Shown here: positions 16,970 through 23,768 of the stretch, piece after piece
Layout: each line of letters starts with the position of its first letter
How positions within the stretch are numbered: position 1 is the first letter of the stretch
Assembly (NCBI GenBank): GCA_005502875.1
Contig: SCMV01000035.1
Location: 1 to 40,521 of the forward strand
Length of the DNA: 40,521 bases
Direction: 5' to 3'
Source of the DNA: Comamonadaceae bacterium 2PF
GTDB lineage: Bacteria; Pseudomonadota; Gammaproteobacteria; Burkholderiales; Burkholderiaceae_C
Notes under the pieces: generated by a model
The model's database searches: none
The model's input: the letters and a program-made list of their open reading frames with translations, nothing else
Told to the model about the DNA's origin: nothing
Position numbers and translations under genes: made by a program

Positions 16970-17998
16970 TCAGGTTGTGCCACAGGCGTTCAAGGGCTGC
17001 GCCATGCCCGGCTCCCACCGGTCTTCGCGCTCTTTGACGAGCCCGCGCAAGAAGCCGAAAGCCCAAGCGTTGTGCAAGGCCAGGGCTGCGGGGAAAGCCA
17101 GCATCGCCTCCACTTGGCGGTGACGCGCCAGCAGATGAACGGTCGTGGCCGCGATGGCGCAAAGGTAGAGCAATGGCAAGAGCCAGAAAGCAGGCCAGAC
17201 GCAACCGAGGCCCAGGGCCATGACCTGCGCCAAGAAGTTCGCCGGGACCAGCAACTGCCTTGGTCGCCATGACCCAGGGTGCTTGCGGATCGTTCGTGAG
17301 CGGCCTGCTCCGTAGTTCTGGTACTGCCGCCACAAGCCACCGAAGCTGTCGCGCGGCAGGTACCCGATGCGGATGTCGCTGTCGAGGTAGATCTTCGAGC
17401 CCAGCGCACGCTGTCGGCAATCGAGTTCGGCGTCCTCGTTGTGACTGAAGGTTTCGTCGTACCCCCCGGCGCGGCAGAACGAGGCCATGCTGAACGCAGC
17501 GTGATGTCCGTGATCGACAAAGCCGCTTCGCGCGCCGCCACGGTGAGCAGAGCCACCCGATCCCACCAAGGTGTCAGAGACCCAGGCGATGGCCCTCTGC
17601 CAGGGCGACTCACCCACGGAGTCCATCGGGACCACCACGGCGTCAGCGCCATGCTCGACCATCGACTCGTGCAGGCGTTGCAGGAAGCCCGGCGGGTAGC
17701 TGGCATGGGCATCACATCGCACAAGCAGGCTGCGCCCCGCTGCATGGTGCCTGACAGCCAGGTTGACTGCGGCGCTTTGCAAGCGACGCGGGTTGTGCAT
17801 CAGCACAAGCGACCAGGGAAACGACGCTGAGAGCCTGCGCACGATCTCCGGTGTTCCATCGGTGCTTCCGCCATCGGCCACAACGAACTGCACGGGCGCA
17901 GCGGCAGGCAAACCGACGCACAACTCGCCAAGCACTTGTTCGATGTGCGCGGCTTCGTTGAGCGTGGGGATGACAACCAGGGTGTGGGGCAATTCCAT
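16970..17998 (-). CDS. ExoA-like glycosyltransferase family 2
   Basis: About 342 residues, first gene of the leftward operon. The GT2 domain shows VVIPTLNEAAHIEQVL, VVADGGSTDGT, VRCDAHASYPPGFL, and the HNEDAELDCR acidic motif followed by YGAGRSRTIRKHP. The C-terminal third has three predicted membrane spans. The order and the GGYDETFSHNEDAELD segment recall succinoglycan transferase ExoA. It probably adds an early sugar onto the lipid carrier primed by the transferase at 18312. The ATG at 17998 is preferred because it leaves a 5-prime leader of about 30 bases behind the candidate -24/-12 element at 18040-18055. An upstream in-frame GTG at 18022 would leave only about 7. Confidence 0.85.
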   Translation of the reverse strand: MELPHTLVVIPTLNEAAHIEQVLGELCVGLPAAAPVQFVVADGGSTDGTPEIVRRLSASFPWSLVLMHNPRRLQSAAVNLAVRHHAAGRSLLVRCDAHASYPPGFLQRLHESMVEHGADAVVVPMDSVGESPWQRAIAWVSDTLVGSGGSAHRGGARSGFVDHGHHAAFSMASFCRAGGYDETFSHNEDAELDCRQRALGSKIYLDSDIRIGYLPRDSFGGLWRQYQNYGAGRSRTIRKHPGSWRPRQLLVPANFLAQVMALGLGCVWPAFWLLPLLYLCAIAATTVHLLARHRQVEAMLAFPAALALHNAWAFGFLRGLVKEREDRWEPGMAQPLNACGTT

Positions 17999-18039
17999 GA
18001 TCGTGACGGGTTGAACGGGCACGGGTTTTCCAGAACATA

Positions 18040-18055
18040 AGCACAGGTCATGCCC
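18040..18055 (-). promoter_or_regulatory. Candidate sigma-54 promoter for the leftward EPS operon
   Basis: Read on the minus strand the element is GGGCATGACCTGTGCT. The invariant GG-N10-GC spacing is kept, and 9 of the 12 specified positions of TGGCACR-N4-TTGCW match. The predicted start of transcription, near 18029, lies about 30 bases before the ATG at 17998. On its own it is only suggestive. Its position divergent to a much stronger -24/-12 element adds weight. Confidence 0.42.
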
Positions 18056-18130
18056 ACTCGTGGTTCATCTTTGCGAGACGCCCCCCTTTGGCCGGGGGTG
18101 ACGCCCCGGACTTGCGCAACGTCAGGCCCT

Positions 18131-18147
18131 CGCCCCGCATCGGGGCG
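18131..18147. repeat. Short perfect palindrome in the divergent EPS promoter region
   Basis: CGCCCCG-CAT-CGGGGCG: perfect 7-bp arms with a 3-base spacer. It abuts and shares four bases (18144-18147) with the left arm of the 11-bp inverted repeat. It could be an operator or simply a structure-prone GC block. It is not followed by a T-run on either strand. Confidence 0.5.
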
Positions 18148-18196
18148 CACCAACAGCAGGCGCCTTGTGTCAAAAAGCATCCGGAGTTGGTGCGCC
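18144..18196. promoter_or_regulatory. 11-bp inverted repeat between divergent sigma-54 promoters (candidate enhancer)
   Basis: The left arm GGCGCACCAAC (18144-18154) and the right arm GTTGGTGCGCC (18186-18196) are exact reverse complements separated by 31 bases. Arm centres are 42 bases apart, about four helical turns, so both would face the same side of the DNA. Relative to the predicted rightward start near 18271 the arms lie at about -122 and -80. That is the range used by upstream activating sequences of NtrC-family activators. Binding by such an activator, for example one of the PrsR type, is inference; no such gene is in the window. Confidence 0.5.
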
Positions 18197-18244
18197 ATCG
18201 CGAGTGAAGACCCGTTCAGGCCGCGCCTCACCCATCCGGCCACA

Positions 18245-18260
18245 TGGCACACCACATGCA
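18245..18260 (+). promoter_or_regulatory. Sigma-54 (-24/-12) promoter of the sugar transferase gene
   Basis: The element TGGCACACCACATGCA matches 11 of the 12 specified positions of the sigma-54 consensus TGGCACR-N4-TTGCW, with exact GG-N10-GC spacing. The predicted transcription start near 18271 leaves a leader of about 40 bases to the ATG at 18312, which is preceded by AGGGAG. This implies RpoN- and activator-dependent control of the initiating step of EPS synthesis. Confidence 0.72.
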
Positions 18261-18311
18261 TTACAGAAAAGCAAGGCAGGAAAACCTGCATCCTCAAGGG
18301 AGCCTCCAGAC

Positions 18312-18989
18312 ATGCCCAGCTCAACGTCCTATGTGGTCACAGGCCTGAGCGTCAAGTCACGCCTGCGCGAGAAGAACCGCTTCGATCGCCTCATCACCTG
18401 GCTCAACCAGTTGGGCGCCGCCATCTTGCTCACGCTGTTCGCCCCGCTGATGGCCGTGGTCGCCTGGCTCATCTGGCGCCGAGACGGCAGCCCCATCTTC
18501 TTCGGGCACTACCGCGTGGGCCGCGACGGCCAGATGTTCAAGTGCTGGAAGTTCCGCAGCATGGTGCTGAACTCGGCCGAGATGCTGGCCGAGCTGCTCA
18601 AGAACGACCCGGCCGCCAAGGCCGAGTGGGACCGCGACCAAAAGCTCACCAACGACCCCCGCATCACCCCCGTGGGCGCCTTCCTGCGCAAGACCAGCCT
18701 GGACGAGCTGCCCCAGCTGTTCAACGTGCTCAAGGGCGAGATGCGGCTGGTGGGCCCCCGCCCCATCACCCTGGCCGAACTCGACCGCTACGGCGAAGCG
18801 CGCTGGCACTACCTCAACGCCATGCCCGGCATGACGGGCCTGTGGCAGGTCAGCGGCCGCAGCGACACCACCTATGAAGAGCGCGTCGAGCTCGACCGCG
18901 ACTACGTCGAGCAACGCAGCCTCTGGAGCGACGCGGTGATCCTGGTCAAGACCATCGCCGTGGTCCTGGGCAAAGGTGGCGCGCGCTGA
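18312..18989 (+). CDS. Undecaprenyl-phosphate sugar phosphotransferase (WcaJ/ExoY type)
   Basis: A 225-residue initiating glycosyl-1-phosphate transferase of the bacterial sugar transferase family, in the short ExoY-like form with no multi-span N-terminal domain. It has one membrane-embedded segment (AAILLTLFAPLMAVVAWLIW) followed by the catalytic core: FKCWKFRSM, ITPVGAFLRKTSLDELPQL, GEMRLVGPRPI and MPGMTGLWQVSGRSD. Members transfer a hexose-1-phosphate to undecaprenyl phosphate, starting the repeat unit. The ATG at 18312 has an AGGGAG ribosome-binding site and lies behind the sigma-54 element. The frame is open upstream to 18165, but that part is not family-like and contains the promoter. 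Sugar specificity is unknown. Confidence 0.92.
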   Translation: MPSSTSYVVTGLSVKSRLREKNRFDRLITWLNQLGAAILLTLFAPLMAVVAWLIWRRDGSPIFFGHYRVGRDGQMFKCWKFRSMVLNSAEMLAELLKNDPAAKAEWDRDQKLTNDPRITPVGAFLRKTSLDELPQLFNVLKGEMRLVGPRPITLAELDRYGEARWHYLNAMPGMTGLWQVSGRSDTTYEERVELDRDYVEQRSLWSDAVILVKTIAVVLGKGGAR

Positions 18990-19003
18990 ACCCCGTCGAC
19001 CCC

Positions 19004-20167
19004 ATGACCAACCTCTCCGACGTTCAACACGCCTTGTCGCCCCCACCAGGTCACGTCCTGCACATCGTGGGCGACCTCACCGAAGCCGTCTTCGGCTTCA
19101 TGGGCCCGGCCACCGACACCCTTGCGCGCGCCGGCTACCGGCAGAACGTGGTGATGCTCGACCAGCCCCGGCATCGCCACCTGCAAAGCCGCTTTCACAA
19201 AAGCATCCACCTCGTCACCGTGCCGTGTGAAGAACGCAGCCGTCGGCACTGGCTGACCCTGTCCGGCGTGGTGCAGCAGCAGATCGGCCAGCACGCCTTC
19301 AGCGCGGTGCACCTGCATGGCTTCCTGCCCTGGGCCCTGGGCACGCGCATGGGCCGGCTGCTGCCGCGCGAGACCCGTGTCTATTACTCGCCGCACGGCT
19401 CTCGCACGCTCGGCCTGCTGCGCCCGCTGCAGACCACGGTGGGCGCGCTGATGTCGATGGCCGGGGTGCGCCAGCCCGAGGTCATCGCCAGCAGCCTGTC
19501 CGACGCCCAGCGGCTCAAAGGCCTGGTCGCCGCCGCCATCAAGACGGCCGAGACGCCCGTTGACGAGCGCTTCTTCGACGCCGAGCGCCACGAAGCCCGC
19601 CGCCCCCTGCTCGTCTCGGGCGACGCGGAGGGCAACCCGCGCTCGGTCGAGCTGTTCTGCCGCCTGGCGGTGTTGCTCAGCGCCGCCGAGCTGGGGCTGA
19701 GCTTCAACTGGTTCGGCCCCACCGACGAGCTCACCGCCGCACGCCTGAAGGCGGCCAACGTGGGCGGCTACGCCATCGACGAAACCGCCGAGCTCGTCTC
19801 GCGCCTGTCTGCCGGCTGGATCTTCATGGCCGCCAGCGAGGCCGAGCAGTTCCCCGTCATGCTGAGCTGGGCCATGGCCCTGGGCCTGCCCTGCGTGGCC
19901 GCCGACACGCCCCACCACCGCGACCTGATCCGCGACGGCGCCACCGGCCTGCTCTACCGCTCCGAAGAAGAAGCGCTGGCCCAGGTCAGCCGCCTCATCG
20001 ACGACCCGGCCCTGCGCGACAAGCTCGGCCAGGCCGCGCGCCAGCAGGTGCGCGAGCGCCTGAGCCCCGCGCGCATGGACCAGGCCATCCTGGGCGCCTA
20101 CGCGGGCGCAGCCCAGCCCAGCGCAGCGGCAGCCCGCGTGAGCCCGCCTGAACAGAGCCCGGCGTGA
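19004..20167 (+). CDS. Glycosyltransferase family 4 (GT-B)
   Basis: A 387-residue GT-B protein 14 bases after the sugar transferase, probably cotranscribed. The N-terminal half has a Rossmann-like start (GHVLHIVGDLTEAVFGFMG) and HLHGFLPWALGTRMG. The C-terminal donor half has GWIFMAASEAEQFPVMLSWAMALGLPCVAA then HRDLIRDGATGLLY, the usual GT4 layout with an E-x7-type motif. The Ala/Pro-rich tail after about residue 365 looks disordered. It probably adds the second or a later sugar of the repeat unit. Codon use matches the genes to its right rather than the leftward operon. Confidence 0.85.
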   Translation: MTNLSDVQHALSPPPGHVLHIVGDLTEAVFGFMGPATDTLARAGYRQNVVMLDQPRHRHLQSRFHKSIHLVTVPCEERSRRHWLTLSGVVQQQIGQHAFSAVHLHGFLPWALGTRMGRLLPRETRVYYSPHGSRTLGLLRPLQTTVGALMSMAGVRQPEVIASSLSDAQRLKGLVAAAIKTAETPVDERFFDAERHEARRPLLVSGDAEGNPRSVELFCRLAVLLSAAELGLSFNWFGPTDELTAARLKAANVGGYAIDETAELVSRLSAGWIFMAASEAEQFPVMLSWAMALGLPCVAADTPHHRDLIRDGATGLLYRSEEEALAQVSRLIDDPALRDKLGQAARQQVRERLSPARMDQAILGAYAGAAQPSAAAARVSPPEQSPA

Positions 20168-20185
20168 TCACAACCTGACGATGCG

Positions 20186-20203
20186 CCCCGGAGCTGTCCG
20201 GGG
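20186..20203 (+). terminator. Hairpin after the EPS glycosyltransferase gene
   Basis: CCCCGGA-GCTG-TCCGGGG, perfect 7-bp arms with a tetraloop, 18 bases past the GT4 stop. No T-run follows, so it is only a possible terminator separating the EPS genes from rlmI. Confidence 0.4.
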
Positions 20204-20251
20204 GGCCTTGGAGGAGAATCGGGGTTTGCATGCGACCTGCGGACCCCGAAG

Positions 20252-21466
20252 ATGAAAACGATCACCCTGCGCGAAGGCAAAGAGCGCTCCTTGCTGCGCC
20301 GACACCCCTGGGTCTTCCAGGGCAGCATCGCCAAGGGCGGCGGTGATGCGGGCGAGACCGTGCGCGTGCAGTCCCACGACGGCCAGTTCCTGTGCTGGGC
20401 CGCCTTCAGCCCCAGCTCGCAGATCCGCGTGCGCGCCTGGAGCTTCGACGAGGCCGAGCGCATCGACGCCGCCTTCTTTGCCCGCCGCGTGCAGACCGCC
20501 GTGGCCTTGCGCCGGCGCCTGGCGATCGCCTCCAACGGCGTGCGCCTGATCCATGGCGAAGCCGATGGCCTGCCCGGCCTCGTCGTCGACCAGTACGACG
20601 ACGTGCTCTCGGCGCAGTTCCTGAGCACCGGCGCCGAGCGCTGGAAAAACGCCATCGCCGATGCGCTGGTCGCGGCCACCGGCTGCCCCTTCATCTACGA
20701 ACGCTCCGACGCCAGCGTGCGCGGCCTCGAGGGCCTGGCGCCGGTCACCGGCTGGTTGCGCCACCCCGACACCGCCGGCGTGGCCGACGGGGCCAAGCGC
20801 CCCACCGAAGTCACCATCGAGGAAAACGGCTGGAAGCTCACGCTCGACGTCGCCGAGGGCCACAAGACCGGCTACTACCTCGACCAGCGCGACAACCGCG
20901 GCCTGTTCGCCAAATGGGTGCGCGAGCTCAGTTGCCAGACCGTGCTCAACTGCTACAGCTACACCGGCGGCTTCAGCGTGGCCGCACTGGCCGGTGGCGC
21001 CTCGCACGTCACCAGCGTCGACTCATCGGGCCCCGCTTTGGTGCGCGCGACGAACCACGTCGCCCTCAACGGCTTCGACCCCGCAGCCCACACCGCGCTG
21101 GACGCCGACGTCAACGGCACGCTGCGCCAGTTCCTCCAAGACGGCCGCACCTTCGACGCCATCGTGCTGGACCCGCCGAAGTTCGCCCCCAGCGCCGCCC
21201 ACGCCGACCGCGCCAGCCGCGCCTACAAGGACATCAACCGGCTGGCCCTCAAGCTGTTGAACCCCGGCGGCCTGCTGCTGACCTTCTCCTGCTCGGGCGG
21301 CATCAGCGCCGACCTCTTCCACAAGATCGTCGCGGGCGCCGGCCTGGACGCCCAGGTCGACGGCTACCTGCTGCGCCGGCTGGAGGCCACCAGCGACCAC
21401 CCGACCACCATCACCTTCCCCGAGGGCGAGTACCTCAAAGGCCTGGCCATCGTCCGCAAGGCTTGA
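20252..21466 (+). CDS. rlmI: 23S rRNA (cytosine-5-)-methyltransferase RlmI
   Basis: A 404-residue class I SAM-dependent methyltransferase of the RlmI (YccW) family, which makes m5C1962 in 23S rRNA. It shows an N-terminal PUA-like domain (LREGKERSLLRRHPWVFQGSI, about 1-75) and a central domain with LPGLVVDQYDD. The SAM-binding motif is VLNCYSYTGGFSVAALAGGA, followed by DPPKFAPS and the catalytic-cysteine region LLTFSCSGG. KTGYYLDQRDNR is a hallmark of the family. Length is typical. The ATG at 20252 lies downstream of a GGAGGAG-like stretch (20210-20216), somewhat far, so the ribosome-binding site is unclear. It is a housekeeping gene unrelated to the EPS locus. Confidence 0.92.
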   Translation: MKTITLREGKERSLLRRHPWVFQGSIAKGGGDAGETVRVQSHDGQFLCWAAFSPSSQIRVRAWSFDEAERIDAAFFARRVQTAVALRRRLAIASNGVRLIHGEADGLPGLVVDQYDDVLSAQFLSTGAERWKNAIADALVAATGCPFIYERSDASVRGLEGLAPVTGWLRHPDTAGVADGAKRPTEVTIEENGWKLTLDVAEGHKTGYYLDQRDNRGLFAKWVRELSCQTVLNCYSYTGGFSVAALAGGASHVTSVDSSGPALVRATNHVALNGFDPAAHTALDADVNGTLRQFLQDGRTFDAIVLDPPKFAPSAAHADRASRAYKDINRLALKLLNPGGLLLTFSCSGGISADLFHKIVAGAGLDAQVDGYLLRRLEATSDHPTTITFPEGEYLKGLAIVRKA

Positions 21467-21504
21467 ATCGACGAACACCTGACGAATCTCACGGTATTGT
21501 TCAG

Positions 21505-21556
21505 TTGGACAACAATTGGACGGCCAGGGTCTTTGGCCCCTCGGACATAATCGGAT
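21505..21556 (+). promoter_or_regulatory. Direct-repeat pairs and -10-like element upstream of the AraC-type gene
   Basis: TTGGAC occurs twice with an 11-base period (21505-21510 and 21516-21521), and TCGGAC/TCGGAT twice with a 10-base period (21541-21546 and 21551-21556). A CATAAT hexamer at 21546-21551 resembles a -10 box but has no good -35. AraC-type regulators commonly bind direct repeats near weak -35 regions, so autoregulation is a reasonable guess. Confidence 0.35.
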
Positions 21557-21583
21557 GAGAATGTGAATCGTTTGGATGTAGCC

Positions 21584-22672
21584 ATGAACGCCAAAAGCCT
21601 TCCCAGGCAGTTGTGGGATTTCCGCCGAGGCATGGCCACGGCCCGCGTGCTCTGCCAACTTGGCCAGGACCATGGCCTGAGCCTGGAGCAACTGCTGCTG
21701 CACACCGGCCTGAGCCGCGCTCAGCTGGAAGATCCCAAGGGCGAGATCGAAGCCCAGCAAGAAATCCAGGTGATCCGAAACCTGATCAGCGCCCTGCCCC
21801 ACGTGCCCACACTGGGCATCGAGGCCGGCTGCCGCTACCACGTCACCACCTACGGCCTGTGGGGCTACGCCGTGCTTTCGAGCCCGACGCTGGGCATGGC
21901 CGTGAGCATGGCCTCGCGCATGCTCAACCAGACCTTCTCGCTGACCACCAACGAGGTCGAGCAGGTGGGCGAGCAGGTGCTCGTGACCTACCACGCCGAC
22001 CACCTGCCCCCCGAAATCCGCCAGTTCGTCGTGGACCGCGACCGCGCCGCCGTGCTGACCCTGCAGCGCGAAATCCTGGGGCAACCCATGCCCTACCTGG
22101 CCGTGCACATGCGCCGCGCCGAGCCCTCGGCCGAACTCACCCAGGCCTACACCGAGCTCTTCGGTGTGCGCCCGCAGTTCGGCCAGGCACACGACCGCAG
22201 CGTCTTCGCCGTCTCGCTGATGCACGAGCCACTGCCGCAAGCCGACCCGCACACCGCCGCCCTGTGCGAGCAGATGTGCAAGAAGCTGGTCGATGCGCGC
22301 AGCAGCCGCACCGGTGTGGCCGCCCAGGTGCGCGACCGCCTGATGCGCACCCCGGGCCGCATCCCCGACATGGAAGAGATCGCGGCCGAGATGAGCATCA
22401 CCTCGCGCACGCTGCGCCGCCACCTCACCACCGAGGGCGCCTCCTTCCGCGCCCTGCTCGAAGAGGTGCGCTCCACGCTGGCCGAAGAGCTGATGACCAC
22501 CGCCTCCCTGACACACTCGGAAATCGCCGAGCGCCTGGGCTACGCCGACGTCACCACCTTCATCGAGGCCTTCCGCCGCTGGAAGGGCGTGCCGCCCAGC
22601 GAATTCCGCAAGGCACAGGGCCTGCAGCGCCCGGGCGGGCCGGTGGTCAGGCGGCGCTTCATCCCACGCTGA
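21584..22672 (+). CDS. AraC-family transcriptional regulator
   Basis: About 362 residues. The N-terminal part (about 15-230) resembles the Arabinose_bd/OruR-type ligand domain, including GLWGYAVLSSPTLGMAVSMASR. The C-terminal AraC/XylS DNA-binding domain has two helix-turn-helix units, PDMEEIAAEMSITSRTLRRHL and THSEIAERLGYADVTTFIEAFRRWKGVPPSEFR, the latter the classic AraC signature. The C-terminal tail is basic. The ATG at 21584 is chosen; a GTG at 21563 in frame would add seven residues. Relatives of this subgroup often control catabolic genes. No obvious target lies next to it, so the ligand and regulon are unknown. Confidence 0.88.
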   Translation: MNAKSLPRQLWDFRRGMATARVLCQLGQDHGLSLEQLLLHTGLSRAQLEDPKGEIEAQQEIQVIRNLISALPHVPTLGIEAGCRYHVTTYGLWGYAVLSSPTLGMAVSMASRMLNQTFSLTTNEVEQVGEQVLVTYHADHLPPEIRQFVVDRDRAAVLTLQREILGQPMPYLAVHMRRAEPSAELTQAYTELFGVRPQFGQAHDRSVFAVSLMHEPLPQADPHTAALCEQMCKKLVDARSSRTGVAAQVRDRLMRTPGRIPDMEEIAAEMSITSRTLRRHLTTEGASFRALLEEVRSTLAEELMTTASLTHSEIAERLGYADVTTFIEAFRRWKGVPPSEFRKAQGLQRPGGPVVRRRFIPR

Positions 22673-22765
22673 AAGCCCATAAAGGCGGCTTGGATGCGAA
22701 CTGTTTCACGGTTCGCGGCGCCGTCACGCGCCTAGACTGCGGGCAAGCGACCGAGGTTTCCCGCC

Positions 22766-23596
22766 ATGAGCATCTCTCCCCAACTGCGCAACCTGAACAT
22801 CGACCTGCCGGCTTGTCCGAGCACGCTCGTCAAGCTGTCTTTGCTGATGTCCGACGAGAACAGCTCGACGGACCAGCTCGCCGCCTTGATCGAGACCGAC
22901 ATGGCCTTGTCCTCGGCCGTCGTGCGCACCGTCAACTCGGCGCTGTTCGGCCTGCTCAAGCGCGTCGAAACCGTGCACGAGGGCATCCGCTACCTGGGCA
23001 TGGCGCAGGTGGCGGGCCTGACCTACGAAATCGGCCTGCGTGGCGCCTTCCCGCCCAGCCCGCTGCTGCAAAGCATCTGGGACCGCGCCGGCGTGCGCGG
23101 CCTGGCCATGGGTCGCATCGCCCGCCAGCTTGATGTGGACCCTTGGCTGGCGCACACCACCGGCCTGTTCGCCGAAAGCGGCCGCGCCGTGCTCTACGCC
23201 TACGACCGCCAGCGCTACGCCGCGCTCGAGGTCGACCCGGCCGACGAATCCATGCTCTGCGCCGCCGAGATCGAAGCCTTTGGCGTCAGCCACTCCGCCC
23301 TGGGCGGCGCGCTGTGCCAGTCCTGGGGCCTCTCGCGCGAGGTCAGCGACTGCGTGCGCGCCCGCCCGAACAGCCCCACGCAGTGGGCCCAGGAGCGCCC
23401 TCCCGTGCAGAAGCTGCTGACCATCAGCGCCGCGGTGGACGCCCTGCTGCTCAACCCGGTTCGCTCCAGCGACCCGGCCAGCGTCTGGGCCGAGCTCGAG
23501 CCGATTTCGCACCAGGTGGGCCTGCACTTTCAGGCCTTCCAGCTGGCCACCATGCGGGTCTGCGAACGCCTGAACCTCGGCGCCAACGAGGTCTGA
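22766..23596 (+). CDS. HDOD-domain protein
   Basis: A 276-residue protein filled by a HDOD domain: LPACPSTLVKLSLLMSDENSSTDQLAALIETDMALSSAVVRTVNSALFGL is the typical opening, followed by RVETVHEGIRYLGM. The domain is related to HD hydrolases but lacks the metal-binding HD pair, so it is a signalling adaptor rather than an enzyme. HDOD proteins are common in motility, biofilm and c-di-GMP pathways. No partner domain (EAL, GGDEF, REC) is fused. A TAGACT hexamer at 22732-22737 could be a -10 box. A strong hairpin follows the gene. Confidence 0.87.
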   Translation: MSISPQLRNLNIDLPACPSTLVKLSLLMSDENSSTDQLAALIETDMALSSAVVRTVNSALFGLLKRVETVHEGIRYLGMAQVAGLTYEIGLRGAFPPSPLLQSIWDRAGVRGLAMGRIARQLDVDPWLAHTTGLFAESGRAVLYAYDRQRYAALEVDPADESMLCAAEIEAFGVSHSALGGALCQSWGLSREVSDCVRARPNSPTQWAQERPPVQKLLTISAAVDALLLNPVRSSDPASVWAELEPISHQVGLHFQAFQLATMRVCERLNLGANEV

Positions 23597-23614
23597 GCAC
23601 CCCAACCGCTGGCA

Positions 23615-23634
23615 CACCCCGTTTTCACGGGGTG
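23615..23634 (+). terminator. Hairpin terminator candidate after the HDOD gene
   Basis: CACCCCG-TTTTCA-CGGGGTG: perfect 7-bp GC-rich arms and a 6-base loop, 18 bases after the HDOD stop. There is no pronounced T-run, only AT-poor sequence after it. Confidence 0.5.
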
Positions 23635-23664
23635 GCAAAGCGGCGTTTCCCGATGTTTGTCCCG

Positions 23665-23693
23665 TTGACACGACCTGCCAGCCGTCGCAGGAT
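23665..23693 (+). promoter_or_regulatory. Candidate sigma-70 promoter of the hybrid kinase gene
   Basis: A perfect -35 hexamer TTGACA (23665-23670) is followed after 17 bases by CAGGAT (23688-23693), a poor -10 matching TATAAT at three positions. It lies about 75 bases before the hybrid kinase ATG and after the HDOD terminator, where a promoter is expected. Confidence 0.4.
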
Positions 23694-23768
23694 CGGTGTC
23701 CTAATTCACAAACATCAGGGCAGCCTGGACAGCGCACTGCGGGGCGCTTGCAGGGCAGGCCAGCCAGC

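Noticed and set aside
18165-18311. N-terminal extension of the sugar transferase from an upstream start at 18165
   Set aside because: The added 49 residues are not family-like and the DNA contains the right arm of the inverted repeat and the -24/-12 promoter. The ATG at 18312 has a good ribosome-binding site.
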